A stretch of DNA of 64,000 nucleotides from Burkholderiales bacterium (GCA_027493935.1 JAOSJV010000001.1:1116001-1180000); one strand, 5' to 3'. Numbered from the stretch's first letter, positions 35,163-46,899 are shown. Numbers and translations: made by a program. Notes: generated by a model from the sequence alone, not told the origin.

Positions 35163-36537
35163 ATGAGCGCAATCCGTCCGCCCGCGGCGGCCGGGACGTT
35201 CTATCCGGGCGACCGCGCAACGCTGACGCGCGAGGTCACCGGCTTGCTCGAGGAGGCGCGCGAGCACGCGCTCGCGCCCGGCTACCCGAAGGCACTGATC
35301 GTGCCGCACGCGGGCTACATGTACTCCGGACCGGTCGCGGCCAACGCCTACGTTCTGCTGCGCCCGGCGCGCGGCGTGGTGGAGCGGGTCGTCCTGCTCG
35401 GGCCCTGCCACCGGGTGCCGGTGCGCGGCCTCGCGCTGCCCGACGCCGAAGCCTTCGAGACCCCGCTCGGTCCGGTTGCGGTGGACCTCGAGGCGGTGGC
35501 GACCGCGCGCGCGCTGCCGCAGGTATGCGAGTACCGGGCCACGCACGCACAGGAGCACTCGCTCGAGGTCCAGCTGCCGTTCCTGCAGGAAGTGCTGGGC
35601 GAGTTCGCGTTGGTGCCCTTCGTGGTCGGTGCGGCGAGCGCGGGCGAGGTGGCCGAGGTGATCGACCGGCTGTGGGGCGGCCCGGAGACGCTCATCGTCG
35701 TGAGCTCGGACCTGTCTCACTATCACGCCTACGATGACGCGCGCGCGATGGACGGGGGAGACCGCGAGCGCGATCCTCGCCGGGCGCACCGAGCTCGATC
35801 ACGAGCAGGCGTGCGGTGCGATCCCGATCGCCGGCTTGTTGACGGCGGCCGCGCGGCGGGGCCTCAAGCCCGAGCTGCTCGACCTGCGCAATTCCGGCGA
35901 TACGGCCGGCGGCAAGGGGCGCGTGGTCGGCTACGCGTCGTTCGCGTTCTGGGAGGGCGAGCGGACCGGTTACGCCGACGAGCACGGCCGCGCACTGCTG
36001 GAGCTTGCGCGGCGCGGCATCGCGTCGAGGCTCGGCGCCGGCCCCGCGCCGCACGAGGCGCCGTGGGCGCCTTGGCTGCACGAGCAGCGCGCGACGTTCG
36101 TCACGCTCCAGCGCGCAGGCGAGCTGCGTGGCTGCATGGGCAGCCTGCACGCGCGGCGTGCCCTCGGGGTGGACGTCGCGTCGAACGCGCGCGCCGCGGC
36201 GTTCGCCGATCCGCGGTTCGCCCCGCTCAGCGCCGGCGAGCTGACCGGGACCGAGGTGGAGGTGTCGGTGCTCTCGCATCCGGTGCGCCTGGCGTTCGGC
36301 GAGCATCGCGAGCTCGTTGCCCAGCTGCGGCCGGGCTTGGACGGGCTGATCCTGGCGGCGGGCGAGCATCGCGGCACGTTCCTGCCGCAGGTCTGGGCGC
36401 AGCTGCCCGAGCCGGAGACGTTCCTCGCGCACCTGAAGCGCAAGGCGGGGCTCGACGAGGCGTTCCCGACCCGCCGCTGCGCGCTGTGGCGCTACCAGGT
36501 GCGCAAATTCCGCGAGCAGGAGATCGCCGGTCGATGA
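35163..36537 (+). CDS. AmmeMemoRadiSam proteins B and A fused: MEMO-like plus AMMECR1 domains (one-base insertion near 35754)
   Basis: About 457 residues after removing one G from GGGGG. The N-terminal MEMO domain (residues about 5-270) keeps VPHAGYMYSG, LLGPCHRVPV, HSLEVQLPFLQ and SSDLSHYHAYDDA, the His-rich pocket of the class III extradiol dioxygenase fold. The C-terminal AMMECR1 domain (about 285-455) has GELRGCMGSLHARR and the ending CALWRYQVRKF. The two proteins are separate genes in many genomes and fused here. They always travel with the radical SAM gene that follows and overlaps by four bases. No reaction is established for the trio. Confidence 0.87.
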
Positions 36538-37637
36538 GCGAGCCGCATCCGGGCCGCTGGTGGCACAAGCTGGATGACGGGCGCCTGCAGTGCGATCTCT
36601 GTCCGCGCGACTGCCGTCTGCACGAAGGCCAGCGCGGCGCCTGCTTCGTGCGCGAGCGGGTCGGCGACGCGATGGTGCTCACGACCTACGGCCGCTCCTC
36701 CGGGTTCTGCGTCGACCCGATCGAGAAGAAGCCGCTGAACCACTTCTATCCGGGCTCCTCGGTCCTCTCGTTCGGCACCGCCGGGTGCAACCTCGCATGC
36801 AAGTTCTGCCAAAACTGGGACATCTCGAAGACGCGCGAGATGGATACCCTCGCCGATGCCGCGACCCCGGAGCGGATTGCGCGCGCCGCCGGCGAGCTCG
36901 GCTGCAGGAGCGTCGCGTTCACCTATAACGATCCGGTCATCTTCGCCGAGTACGCCATGGACGTCGCCGACGCCTGCCGCGCGCGAGGCGTCGCCACCGT
37001 GGCGGTGACCGCGGGCTACATGCATGCGCGCGCACGTGGCGAGTTCTACGCGAAGATGGACGCGGCGAACGTCGACCTGAAGGCGTTCACCGACGACTTC
37101 TACGTCAAGCTCTGCGGCGCGCATCTCGGGCCGGTGCTCGACACGCTGGCCTACCTGAAACACGAGACCGATGTGTGGCTCGAGATCACGACGCTGCTGA
37201 TCCCGGGCCACAACGACGGTGATGCCGAGCTCGAGGCGCTCTCGCGCTGGGTCGCGCGCGAGCTGGCGCCCGACGTGCCGGTCCATTTCACCGCCTTTCA
37301 CCCGGACTACAAGATGACCGCCATCCCGCGCACGCCGGCGGCGACGCTCGCCCGCGCCCGGCGCATCGCGATGGCGAATGGCCTGCACTACGTGTACACC
37401 GGCAACGTGCACGACGCCGACGGCGGCACCACGAGCTGCCCGCACTGCGGCAACGCGGTGATCGTGCGCGACTGGCACCGCATACTCAACTACCGCGTCG
37501 ACGGCGCCGGCCGCTGCCGCGAGTGCGGCGGCGCGCTCGCCGGGCGCTTCGAGCGCTTCGACCGCGGCTTCGGCCCGCGGCGCGTGCCGGTCCGGCTCGC
37601 CGACTTCCACGCGCCCTCGGCGAAATCTCTACCCTAG
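36534..37637 (+). CDS. amrS: AmmeMemoRadiSam system radical SAM enzyme
   Basis: 367 residues. The radical SAM cluster motif is in [18 protein letters not shown]; upstream is a Cys motif [12 protein letters not shown] and near the C-terminus a zinc-ribbon-like pair CPHCGNAV...CRECGG. The family resembles pyruvate formate-lyase activating enzymes (YfmB/AmrS group). It overlaps the MEMO-AMMECR1 gene, so all three activities should be made together. The modified target is unknown. Confidence 0.88.
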   Translation: MSEPHPGRWWHKLDDGRLQCDLCPRDCRLHEGQRGACFVRERVGDAMVLTTYGRSSGFCVDPIEKKPLNHFYPGSSVLSFGTAGCNLACKFCQNWDISKTREMDTLADAATPERIARAAGELGCRSVAFTYNDPVIFAEYAMDVADACRARGVATVAVTAGYMHARARGEFYAKMDAANVDLKAFTDDFYVKLCGAHLGPVLDTLAYLKHETDVWLEITTLLIPGHNDGDAELEALSRWVARELAPDVPVHFTAFHPDYKMTAIPRTPAATLARARRIAMANGLHYVYTGNVHDADGGTTSCPHCGNAVIVRDWHRILNYRVDGAGRCRECGGALAGRFERFDRGFGPRRVPVRLADFHAPSAKSLP

Positions 37638-37659
37638 AACCTCACTCGAGATTCAAACT

Positions 37660-37723
37660 GCCGCGGAACAGGGGATGTACGAGGGCCCTGCGGGCGGGTT
37701 GCGCGGCAATGACGATCTTCTGC
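37660..37723. repeat. Intergenic repeat, copy 3 (decayed)
   Basis: The right end CGCGGCAATGACGATCTTCTGC matches the right end of copy 2 at about 20 of 22 positions, quoted here in two pieces: CGCGGCAATGA and CGATCTTCTGC. The left arm is only recognisable as CCGCGGAACAGGGGAT. Lies before the recA promoter. Confidence 0.4.
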
Positions 37724-37759
37724 GGCGTCTGCCCGCCGGATGGGGCGTCCGCGTGGCGC

Positions 37760-37788
37760 TTGCGCCACCCTTCCCGATACTGTATAAA
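37760..37788 (+). promoter_or_regulatory. recA: recA promoter
   Basis: TTGCGC (-35, three of six) and TATAAA (-10, five of six) with 17-base spacing, overlapped by the LexA box. Leader to the ATG is about 175 bases. Confidence 0.55.
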
Positions 37789-37797
37789 TCGCCAGGT
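37778..37797 (+). promoter_or_regulatory. LexA (SOS) box of recA
   Basis: CTGTATAAATCGCCAG fits CTG-N10-CAG, with an AT-rich left half as in the beta/gamma consensus. It covers the -10 element, so LexA binding would block transcription; recA should be induced by DNA damage. Confidence 0.7.
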
Positions 37798-37969
37798 CGG
37801 CGGCAAGGCCAGCCGGGCGGCTCACTTGTTGAGCCACCGCGGCAGGTACGCTGGCGGCGATTCCAGGGGCACGCGCCGCGCGGCAGCGGGCGAGGCCCCC
37901 GGCGCCGGTGATAACGCCGCGACCGCAAAGGAGATTCCTGCCGCGGCCCGCGCATATGGGAGAATAGCG

Positions 37970-39022
<1,053 letters not shown>

Positions 39023-39030
39023 GCCGGCGC

Positions 39031-39483
39031 TTGCGTGTGGGCGCCGATCCGACGCTGCGCGAACGGGCAGTGGCGCTCCTGGCGCGGCGCGATCATTCCC
39101 GCGCCGAGCTCGCCCGCAAACTCGCCCGCCATGCCGAGTCCGCGGCCGACGTGGAGTCGGTGCTCGACGATCTCGCCCGGCGGGAGCTCCTCTCCGACGA
39201 GCGCTTCGCCGCGGGTCGCGGCGAAGCGCTCGGGCGCAGGTTCGGCGCAGGGCGCGTCGTGCGTGAGCTGCGTGGCAAGGGCGTCGCCCCCGCCGCGCTC
39301 GCGGCCGTCGCAAACGACTTGAAGGGCAGTGAGCTCGCGCGCGCGCGCGAGGTGTGGCAGAAACGGTTCGGCGTGCTGGCCGGCAGCGCGGCGGAGCGCG
39401 CGCGCCAGGCGCGCTTCCTGCAATCGCGCGGCTTTCCGTACGACGTCATACGGCGGGTCGTGCGCGGGCTGGAGGACGAATGA
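39031..39483 (+). CDS. recX: Regulatory protein RecX
   Basis: 150-residue helical protein that limits RecA filament growth. Three-helix repeats are visible: [40 protein letters not shown] and [19 protein letters not shown]. The start is a TTG; a GTG two codons later is possible. Very likely cotranscribed with recA. Its stop overlaps the start of the next gene by four bases. Confidence 0.9.
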   Translation: MRVGADPTLRERAVALLARRDHSRAELARKLARHAESAADVESVLDDLARRELLSDERFAAGRGEALGRRFGAGRVVRELRGKGVAPAALAAVANDLKGSELARAREVWQKRFGVLAGSAAERARQARFLQSRGFPYDVIRRVVRGLEDE

Positions 39484-39890
39484 GCCGCACGCTTGCGGTG
39501 GATGAAGACCGGAGGCTAGGCGGCGGGAGATCCAGCGCATCGCGCGCGGTCGGCGGCTGGCTTGTCCTGGCGCTGTTCGCCTGCACGCTCGCTGCGTGCG
39601 ACGCGCTCGGCATCGGGTTCACGCCGATCGAGGAGATCGTCGCCGCCCCCGCGCGCTTCGAGGGCGACGAGGTGAAGGTTTCCGGCGAGGTGACGAGCGT
39701 GACGAAGATCCCGTTCGTCGAGGCCACCGCGTTCGTGCTGCGCAGCGGCGGCGCGGATCTCCTGGTGACGACCGCCGGCGCGGCACCCGCGGTCGGCGCC
39801 AAGGTGTCCGTCCGCGGCAAGGTAGAGAACGCGGCGATCGTCGGCGGGCGCAGCCTCGGCCTGCGGCTGATCGAGCTCGAGCGGCTGTAG
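39480..39890 (+). CDS. Small predicted lipoprotein with OB-fold-like domain
   Basis: 136 residues, unknown function. After a basic N-terminus comes a hydrophobic segment ending in a lipobox (CTLAACDAL, lipidated Cys about residue 40). The mature part, about 95 residues, is all beta in pattern: RFEGDEVKVSGEVTSVTKIP and VGAKVSVRGKVENAA look like an OB fold. The start overlaps the recX stop, so it may be read on the recA-recX transcript, but a functional link is not implied. Confidence 0.6.
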   Translation: MSRTLAVDEDRRLGGGRSSASRAVGGWLVLALFACTLAACDALGIGFTPIEEIVAAPARFEGDEVKVSGEVTSVTKIPFVEATAFVLRSGGADLLVTTAGAAPAVGAKVSVRGKVENAAIVGGRSLGLRLIELERL

Positions 39891-40011
39891 GCGCTGGCCG
39901 CCGCCCGGCGCGGCGATGCGCGGGGCGTCCGTTGCACAACCGACGCCGCGGTATGTCGGTAGACTTCGCACGCGCCGCGTTCCGTCCCGATCCACCGTCA
40001 TTCGTCTCCGC

Positions 40012-41072
40012 GTGTCTTCGGCACCGTCGAAATCGTCAACCGGGAGCGCGCTCGCCGGCTGGGCCGACGAGATGCGCTCGGCCTACCTGTACGGCGTGAT
40101 CGCCGAGGTCGAGCGTGCCACGGTGCGCGGCGGGCTGTTTCGTGAGCTCGCCGGGGAGGCGGAACACCAGGCCCGCATCTGGGCCGCGGTCGCGCGCGAG
40201 GCGGGCGCTCGCGTGCCGAGTACCGCCCCGACGTGCGCACGCGCATCGTCGAGCGGCTCGTGCGCCGCTACGGGCCGCGCCCCATGCGCACCATCCTCGC
40301 GGCGATGAAGGTGCGCGGGCTCTCGATCTACACCCAGCCGGTACTGGGCCATCCGCGTCCGACATCGGCCGACCAGCCAGAGGCACGCCACCGCGCGGTG
40401 GAGTCGGGGGCCAACCTGCGCGCCGCCGTTTTCGGCGTGAACGACGGGCTGATCTCGAACTGCAGTCTGATCCTGGGCGTCGCGGGGGCTTCCTCGAACA
40501 GCACCGTCATCGTGCTGACCGGCGTTGCGGGCCTCGCCGCCGGCGCATTCTCGATGGCGGCCGGGGAGTACGTCTCGATGCGCTCGCAGCGCGAGATGTA
40601 CGAGCACCAGATCGGGCTCGAGCGCAAGGAGCTCGCGCAGTATCCCGACGAGGAAGCCGAGGAATTGGCGCTGATCTACGCCGCGCGCGGCCTCGATCGC
40701 GCGCAGGCCGTCGCGCTGGCGCGCAACATGGTGTCCGACCCGGGCAGCGCGCTCGACGCGCTCGCCCGCGAGGAGCTCGGCCTGAACCCGGACGAGCTCG
40801 GCTCGCCCTGGGGCGCGGCGATCTCGTCCTTCGCGTCGTTCGCGATCGGTGCGGCCGTCCCGCTCGTGCCGTTCCTCGTCCTCGGACGGGAAACGGCGCT
40901 CGCCGCGGCGGTTGCGGCGACCGGCGCGGCGCTTTTCGGCGCCGGCGCCGTAATCAGCCTCTTCAGTGGCCGCGGCGCCGCGCGCGACGGCCTGCGCATG
41001 CTTGGGATCGGCGCCGCAGCGGGCGCCATCACGTACGCGATCGGCCGGCTGCTCGGCGTGAGCCTCGGCTGA
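40012..41072 (+). CDS. VIT1/CCC1 transporter family protein with N-terminal ferritin-like domain (one-base deletion near 40218)
   Basis: A membrane-bound ferritin type (MbfA-like) protein, about 353 residues after repair. The first 110 residues are a ferritin-like helical domain with Glu/His ligands in ADEMRSAYLYGVIAEVER and LAGEAEHQARIWAA. The frame breaks at RVP and resumes EYRPDVRTRIVERLVRRYG on adding one G. The C-terminal VIT1 domain has NLRAAVFGVNDGLISNCSLI, AGAFSMAAGEYVSMRSQRE and four to five helices. Such proteins export iron or manganese. Start is uncertain: the GTG used, or an ATG at 39916. Confidence 0.82.
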
Positions 41073-41213
41073 GACGGCGGTCCCGATCGCGCACGCGCCG
41101 CAGGCCGCCCTGGGCTTCGCCGCGTCGCGGGATTCGGGTACTCTTGTGCCGCCGACCTGCGGCGGGCATGCGCCACCGACCGAGCGCCGCGCGGCCGATC
41201 CGGGGAGGGAACG

Positions 41214-41333
41214 ATGGAGGAGCTCGTGCCGAGGACAATTGTGGGGCGCATGCCGAACCCGGCCTCGCAGCGCGAGCCGTGCTGGCTGTGCTTGACCCGC
41301 CTGCTCGAAGGCGCGCGCGTCTCTGCGCGCTAG
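41214..41333 (+). CDS. Possible 39-residue peptide
   Basis: ATG preceded by GGGGAGGGA at five-base spacing, the strongest ribosome binding site in this stretch. The product MEELVPRTIVGRMPNPASQR continues to a CWLC pair and ends VSAR. It ends 23 bases before the kinase start. No similarity is recognised; it could be a leader peptide for the kinase or a chance frame. Confidence 0.3.
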   Translation: MEELVPRTIVGRMPNPASQREPCWLCLTRLLEGARVSAR

Positions 41334-41356
41334 CCGCACGGGGTGCTGCGCCGCTC

Positions 41357-42994
41357 ATGGCACACGCCGGACACACGCTAGGGCGCTTCGCGCTCGAGTC
41401 GGAGCTCGGCCGTGGCGCGATGGGCACGGTATGGCGGGCGGTCGACCCGCTGATCGGCCGGCCGGTCGCGATCAAGGTCGTCGATGCCGCCCACTTCGCT
41501 GCCGACCCCGAGGCGCGCGAGCAGTTTCTGCACGAGGCGCGCGCCGCCAGCCGTCTCAGCCATCCGAACATCGTCACGATCTTCGACGCCGGAATCGAGG
41601 GGGACGAGGCGTATCTCGTCATGGAGGTCATCGAAGGGCGGAGCCTGCGCGATATGATCGCTAGCGGCGACGCGCTGCCGGCCTTCACGATTGCGGACAT
41701 CGGTGCGCAGATCGCCGAGGCGCTCGACTACGCGCACGCGCACGGCGTCGTGCACCGCGACGTGAAGCCCGCCAACATCATGCTGACGGCGAGCGGTCTG
41801 GTGAAGATCACCGACTTCGGCGTCGCACGGCTCGAGGACGCCGTTCGCACCCGCACCGGTGTGGTGCGCGGCTCGCCGCGCTACATGGCGCCCGAGCAGG
41901 TGCTGGGCGCCGAGATCGACGGCCGGGCCGACCTCTTCGCGCTCGGCGTGGTGCTCTACGAGGTGATCACGGGAACCGCGCCGTTCGGCGCCGGCGGCGG
42001 CGATCTCGTCGCGCTGATGAAGCAGATCGTGAACGATGAGCCGCCGCCGCCGAGTGCACTGAACCGCAACGCGCCGAGGATCTTCGATACGATCGTCGGA
42101 CGGGCGCTGCGCAAGTGGCCCGCAGAGCGCTACGCGCGCGGCGCCGAGCTCGTGAACGAGCTGCGTCACTACAAGGCGCTCAATCGCTCGCTCGACCCGC
42201 ACGACGTCGCGACGTTGATCCTTCCGGCCGGCGGCCCGATTGACGCGCCGCGCGCACGGCAGGGGCGCGACGGCGTGGACGGCGACGGAGGGGTCGCGGA
42301 TACGGGCGGCGTGCTCGGCGAGCTCCGCGCGCGCGCGGCGGCGATCGAGGCGGGGATGGGCGCCCCGGTGCCCGCCGGGGCGCAGCGCAGCGCCGCGACG
42401 CGCGAGCTCGATGCGCGCATGCGCCAAGCGCTTGCCTACCTGCGGGAGTTCGCGCGCTGCGTCGGTGTCGTGCAGCCGGCGATTCCGCGCGAGTACGCGA
42501 TCTTGACCGAGACGTTCCGCGGCCTGACCGCGCGCGAGGCGTTCGTCGAGCACCGCAGTTTCGGCGAGGGCGACGAAGCGCTCGTCCAAAGCATCGTGCT
42601 GAAGGTCGACTGCGCATCTCCGCAGCAGATCCGCTTCGAGCGCAGCGCGGCCGCGATCAAACCGTTTTCGCAGCACCTCGCCGACTGCGGTCTGAAGCAC
42701 ACTGCCGCCAAGGTGCGCAACGAGCGCCGCGACCTGATCGGAGCGGTGTTCCGGCTGATCGGCGAGATCCGCATCGAGGTCGCGCTCGCCGCCGACTACA
42801 CGGCCGGCATCGTCCGGATCGAGGCGCACAACCTCGAACGCTTCGGGCCCGCCGCCTTCCGCGTCCCGACGGCCGGTCTGGACCGCGAGCTGCTCGACGA
42901 GCTCGGCTGGCTCATCCTCGGGCGCGCGAGCCGGTTCGGCCTGCTCGCCGAGCGCGAGGCGGGGGGCGTCGGCGCGCTGACGGGCGCGCCGTGA
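41357..42994 (+). CDS. Serine/threonine protein kinase, soluble
   Basis: 545 residues. Complete bacterial Hanks-type kinase at about residues 10-270: [15 protein letters not shown], catalytic Lys in [31 protein letters not shown] and [11 protein letters not shown], so it should be active. Then an Ala/Gly/Asp linker and a C-terminal domain of about 180 residues ([37 protein letters not shown]) that I do not recognise. No transmembrane helix and no PASTA repeat, unlike many such kinases. No cognate phosphatase is nearby. Its substrate is unknown. Confidence 0.88.
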   Translation: MAHAGHTLGRFALESELGRGAMGTVWRAVDPLIGRPVAIKVVDAAHFAADPEAREQFLHEARAASRLSHPNIVTIFDAGIEGDEAYLVMEVIEGRSLRDMIASGDALPAFTIADIGAQIAEALDYAHAHGVVHRDVKPANIMLTASGLVKITDFGVARLEDAVRTRTGVVRGSPRYMAPEQVLGAEIDGRADLFALGVVLYEVITGTAPFGAGGGDLVALMKQIVNDEPPPPSALNRNAPRIFDTIVGRALRKWPAERYARGAELVNELRHYKALNRSLDPHDVATLILPAGGPIDAPRARQGRDGVDGDGGVADTGGVLGELRARAAAIEAGMGAPVPAGAQRSAATRELDARMRQALAYLREFARCVGVVQPAIPREYAILTETFRGLTAREAFVEHRSFGEGDEALVQSIVLKVDCASPQQIRFERSAAAIKPFSQHLADCGLKHTAAKVRNERRDLIGAVFRLIGEIRIEVALAADYTAGIVRIEAHNLERFGPAAFRVPTAGLDRELLDELGWLILGRASRFGLLAEREAGGVGALTGAP

Positions 42995-43083
42995 CGGGCC
43001 CATTTGCGTCCGCCCGCATTTCCGGCGAAAATCGAACTCTTTCAGTGATTTGAGGCGCGATCGCGCCCGGAACCCATGCGGCC

Positions 43084-45698
43084 ATGAAATCCGCCGACAT
43101 CCGCTCGAGCTTCCTCGAGTTCTTCGCCCGCCGCGGGCACACCGTCGTCGCGTCGAGCCCGCTCGTCCCGGCGAACGACCCGACGCTGCTCTTCACGAAC
43201 TCGGGGATGGTGCAGTTCAAGGACGTGTTCCTCGGCCGCGAGACCCGCCCCTACAAGCGGGCCACCACGTCGCAGCGAAGCCTGCGTGCCGGCGGCAAGC
43301 ACAACGACCTCGAGAACGTCGGCTACACCGCCCGCCATCACACGTTCTTCGAGATGCTCGGCAACTTCAGCTTCGGCGACTACTTCAAACGCGACGCGAT
43401 CCACTTCGCGTGGGAGCTCCTCACGCGGGAGTGGAAGCTGCCGGGCGAGCGCATGTGGGTGACGGTCTACGAGAACGACGACGAGGCCTACGACCTGTGG
43501 ACCAAGGAGGTCGGGATACCGACCGACCGCATCGCACGCATCGGCGACAAGCCGGGCGCGGGCCGCTACCAGAGCGACAACTTCTGGCAGATGGGCGACA
43601 CCGGGCCATGCGGGCCGTGCTCGGAGATCTTCTGGGACCACGGCCCGGAGGTGCTCGGCGGACCGCCCGGCAGCGCGGAGGCCGACGGCGATCGCTTCAT
43701 CGAGATCTGGAACCTCGTCTTCATGCAGTTCAACCGCGACGAGGCGGGCGAGTTGCACCCGCTGCCGAAGCCCTCGGTGGATACCGGGATGGGGCTCGAG
43801 CGCATCGCCGCGGTGCTGCAGGGCGTGCACTCGAACTACGAGATCGACCTCTTCCGCGACCTCATCAAGGCCGCCGCGCGCGAGACCGGCACCCGCGATC
43901 TCTCGGAGAACTCGCTCAAGGTGATCGCGGACCACATCCGCGCCTGCGCCTTCCTGATCGTCGACGGAGTGATTCCCGGAAACGAGGGGCGCGGATACGT
44001 GCTCCGGCGCATCATCCGCCGGGCGCTGCGCCATGGCTACAAGCTCGGTCGGAGGCAGCCGTTCTTCTACCGGCTCGCGGCGGACCTCGCGCAGGCGATG
44101 GGTGCGGCCTATCCCGAGCTGCCGAAGGCCGTCGAGCGCGTGAAGCAGGTGCTGCAGGCCGAGGAGGAGCGCTTCGGCGAGACGCTCGAGAACGGGATGA
44201 AGGTGCTCGAAGGCGCGCTCACGCGCGAGGACCGCATGCTCGACGGCGAGACGGTGTTCCAGCTCTACGACACGTTTGGTTTCCCGGTCGACCTCACAGC
44301 CGACATCGCGCGCGAGCGCGGCGTGATGATCGACCACGCCGGGTTCGAGGCGGCCATGGCGCGCCAGCGCGAGCAGGCGCGTGCGGCGTCGAAGTTCCGC
44401 ATGGCTGCCGGCGTCGAGTACCAGGGCAAGCCGACCGAGTTCCGCGGCTACGACACGCTCGCGCTCGAGGCGGCCGTGGTCGCCGTCTACAAGGAAGGCG
44501 CGCAGGTCGAGGAGGTGCCTTCGGGCGAGGCGGCCGTGGTGGTGCTCGACTGCACGCCGTTCTACGCCGAATCCGGGGGCAAGTCGGCGACCGCGGCGAG
44601 CTCGCCGGCGCGGGCGGCACGTTCGTCGTGTCGGACACGCAGAAGATCCAGCCGGAGGTCTTCGGCCATCACGGCATGCTGAAGACCGGTAAGCTGCGCG
44701 TCGGGGACGCCGTGAAGGCGCAGGTCGACCAGGTCGCGCGCGAGCGTGCGGCCTGGAACCATTCGGCCACCCACCTGATGCACGCCGCGCTGCGCGAGGT
44801 GCTCGGGCAGCACGTCCAGCAGAAGGGGTCGCTGGTCGATGCGGAGCGCACCCGCTTCGATTTCACGCACGACGCGCCGATGACCGACGAGGAGATCCGC
44901 CGCGTCGAGGCGCTCGTCAACCGCGAGATCCGCCGCAACGTCGAGGTGGCCGCGCGCATCATGAAGTTCGACGACGCGATCCGCGCCGGCGCGCTCGCCT
45001 TCTTCGGCGACAAGTACGGCGACGAGGTGCGCGTGCTGCAGATGGGCGACTTCTCGACCGAGCTCTGCGGCGGCACGCACGTGCGCCGCACCGGCGACAT
45101 CGGTTTCTTCAAGATCGTCTCGGAGACCGGCGTGGCAGCGGGCATCCGCCGCGTGGAGGCAGTGACCGCCGACGGCGCGCTTGCGGCGGTGCAGGCGCAG
45201 GAGGCGAGGCTCGCCGACGCGGCGGCTGCGCTGAAGGTACAGCCGGCGGAGGTCGCGCAGAAGGTCCACCACATCCTCGACAACATGCGCGTGCTCGAGA
45301 AGGAGCTCGCGCGGCTGAAGTCGAAGATGGCGGCGTCGCGGGGCGAGGAGCTCATCGCGCAGGCCGCCGACGTGAAGGGCGTCAAGGTGCTCGCCGCGTC
45401 GATCGACGGCGCCGATGCGAAGACGCTGCGCGAGGCGATGGACAGGCTCAAGGACAAGCTGCGCACCGCCGCGATCGTGCTGGCAGCAAGCGACGGCGCG
45501 CGCGTCAGCCTCATTGCCGGCGTCACCGCGGACCTCACCGCGAAGTTGAAGGCGGGCGAGCTGGTGAACTTCGTCGCGCGGCAGGTCGGCGGCAAGGGGG
45601 GCGGGCGAGCGGACATGGCGCAGGCCGGCGGCAGCGAGCCGGCCAAGGTGCCCGGCGCGCTCGGCTCGGTGAAAGGGTGGGTCGAACAGCGACTATGA
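43084..45698 (+). CDS. alaS: Alanine--tRNA ligase (one-base deletion near 44575-44579)
   Basis: Charges tRNA-Ala and edits mischarged Ser/Gly; 871 residues after repair. Class II motifs [27 protein letters not shown] and [16 protein letters not shown]. The frame is lost at FYAESGG in a run of five G; a sixth restores [13 protein letters not shown]. The editing domain has [12 protein letters not shown] and [14 protein letters not shown] zinc ligands, and the C-terminal Gly-rich [15 protein letters not shown] is intact. Essential gene, so the break is almost surely a sequencing error. Confidence 0.96.
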
Positions 45699-45753
45699 AG
45701 GGCGAGGGAGGGCGCCCGTCGCCCGGCCGGCGTTGCTAGAATGAGCGACTCGG

Positions 45754-46899
45754 ATGCGGGATTTCTCGTTGCCATGCCCCACTCAGGAAAAAGTGCGCCC
45801 GGTCGCAGTGAACGACGATCCTCCGCCGGCCTACCCGGTCGACGACGTCCGTATCCGCGAGATCAAGGAGCTCGCGCCGCCGGCACACCTGCTGCGCGAG
45901 TTCCCGACCACGCCCGCGACCGAGGCGCTGGTCTTCGGCACGCGCAACGCGATTCACCGCATCCTGCACGGCGCGGACGACCGCCTGCTCGTCGTGGTCG
46001 GGCCGTGCTCGATCCACGACGTGCGCGCGGCGGTGGAGTACGCCGGCCGCCTGCTCGAGCTGCGCGGCGCGCTCGAGCAGGATCTGGTGGTCGTCATGCG
46101 GGTTTATTTCGAGAAACCGCGCACGACGGTCGGCTGGAAGGGGCTGATCAACGATCCGAACCTGGACGGGAGCTTCCAGATCAACAAGGGGCTGCGGCTC
46201 GCGCGCAAGCTCTTGTGGGAAGTGAATGCGCTCGGCGTGCCCTGCGGCACCGAGTATCTCGACATGATCTCGCCGCAGTACTACGCGGACCTCATCAGCT
46301 GGGGCGCGATCGGCGCCCGCACCACCGAGAGTCAGGTCCACCGGGAGCTCGCCTCCGGTCTGTCGTGCCCGGTCGGCTTCAAGAACGGCACCGACGGCAA
46401 CGTCCGCATCGCCGTCGACGCGATCAAGGCCGCGCAGTCGCCGCACCATTTCCTGTCGGTCACCAAGGGCGGGCACTCGGCGATCGTATCGACCAACGGC
46501 AACGAGGACTGTCACGTGATCCTGCGCGGCGGCGCCCGGCCGAACCACGACGCGGCGAGCGTCGAGGGCGCCTGCAAGGCGCTCGCAGCCGCCGGCCTCG
46601 CGCAGCGGCTGATGGTGGATCTGTCCCACGGCAACAGCCGCAAGGACTACCGGCGCCAGCTCGAGGTGGGCGCCGATGTCGCCGCGCAGCTCGCCGCCGG
46701 CGAGGAGCGCATCATCGGCGTCATGATCGAGTCGCACCTCGTCGCGGGTCGCCAGGACCTCGTCGCCGACCGCGAGCTCGCGTACGGCCAGAGCATTACC
46801 GACGCCTGCCTCGGCTGGGACGAGACGGCGCCGCTGCTGCACACCCTCGCCGAGGCGGTGCGCGCACGACGCCTGGCAACGCAGGAAGCCGCGGAATAG
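45754..46899 (+). CDS. aroG: 3-deoxy-7-phosphoheptulonate synthase (DAHP synthase, class I)
   Basis: First step of aromatic amino acid synthesis. VRIREIKELAPPAHLLREFP is the N-terminal region that in AroG-type enzymes binds the feedback amino acid; LVVVGPCSIHDVRAA, MRVYFEKPRTTVGWKGLIND and VDLSHGNSRKDYRRQ are catalytic segments. Length 381 residues from the ATG; GTG codons at 45793 (with AGGA just before) and 45808 are alternative starts and would give a more typical N-terminus. A TAGAAT lies 12 bases before the ATG. Which amino acid inhibits it is not decidable here. Confidence 0.93.
   Translation: MRDFSLPCPTQEKVRPVAVNDDPPPAYPVDDVRIREIKELAPPAHLLREFPTTPATEALVFGTRNAIHRILHGADDRLLVVVGPCSIHDVRAAVEYAGRLLELRGALEQDLVVVMRVYFEKPRTTVGWKGLINDPNLDGSFQINKGLRLARKLLWEVNALGVPCGTEYLDMISPQYYADLISWGAIGARTTESQVHRELASGLSCPVGFKNGTDGNVRIAVDAIKAAQSPHHFLSVTKGGHSAIVSTNGNEDCHVILRGGARPNHDAASVEGACKALAAAGLAQRLMVDLSHGNSRKDYRRQLEVGADVAAQLAAGEERIIGVMIESHLVAGRQDLVADRELAYGQSITDACLGWDETAPLLHTLAEAVRARRLATQEAAE

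Larger units (their letters stand above)
37638..37969 (+). other. Intergenic region upstream of recA
   Basis: Holds a decayed copy of the intergenic repeat at the left, then the recA promoter with a LexA box, then about 170 bases of leader. An open frame reaches upstream from recA through this region but has no sequence features of its own, so I treat it as untranslated leader. Confidence 0.6.

Noticed and set aside
37523..37969. Upstream extension of recA by 149 codons
   Set aside because: It covers the promoter, LexA box and a repeat, and RecA proteins do not have such an extension.
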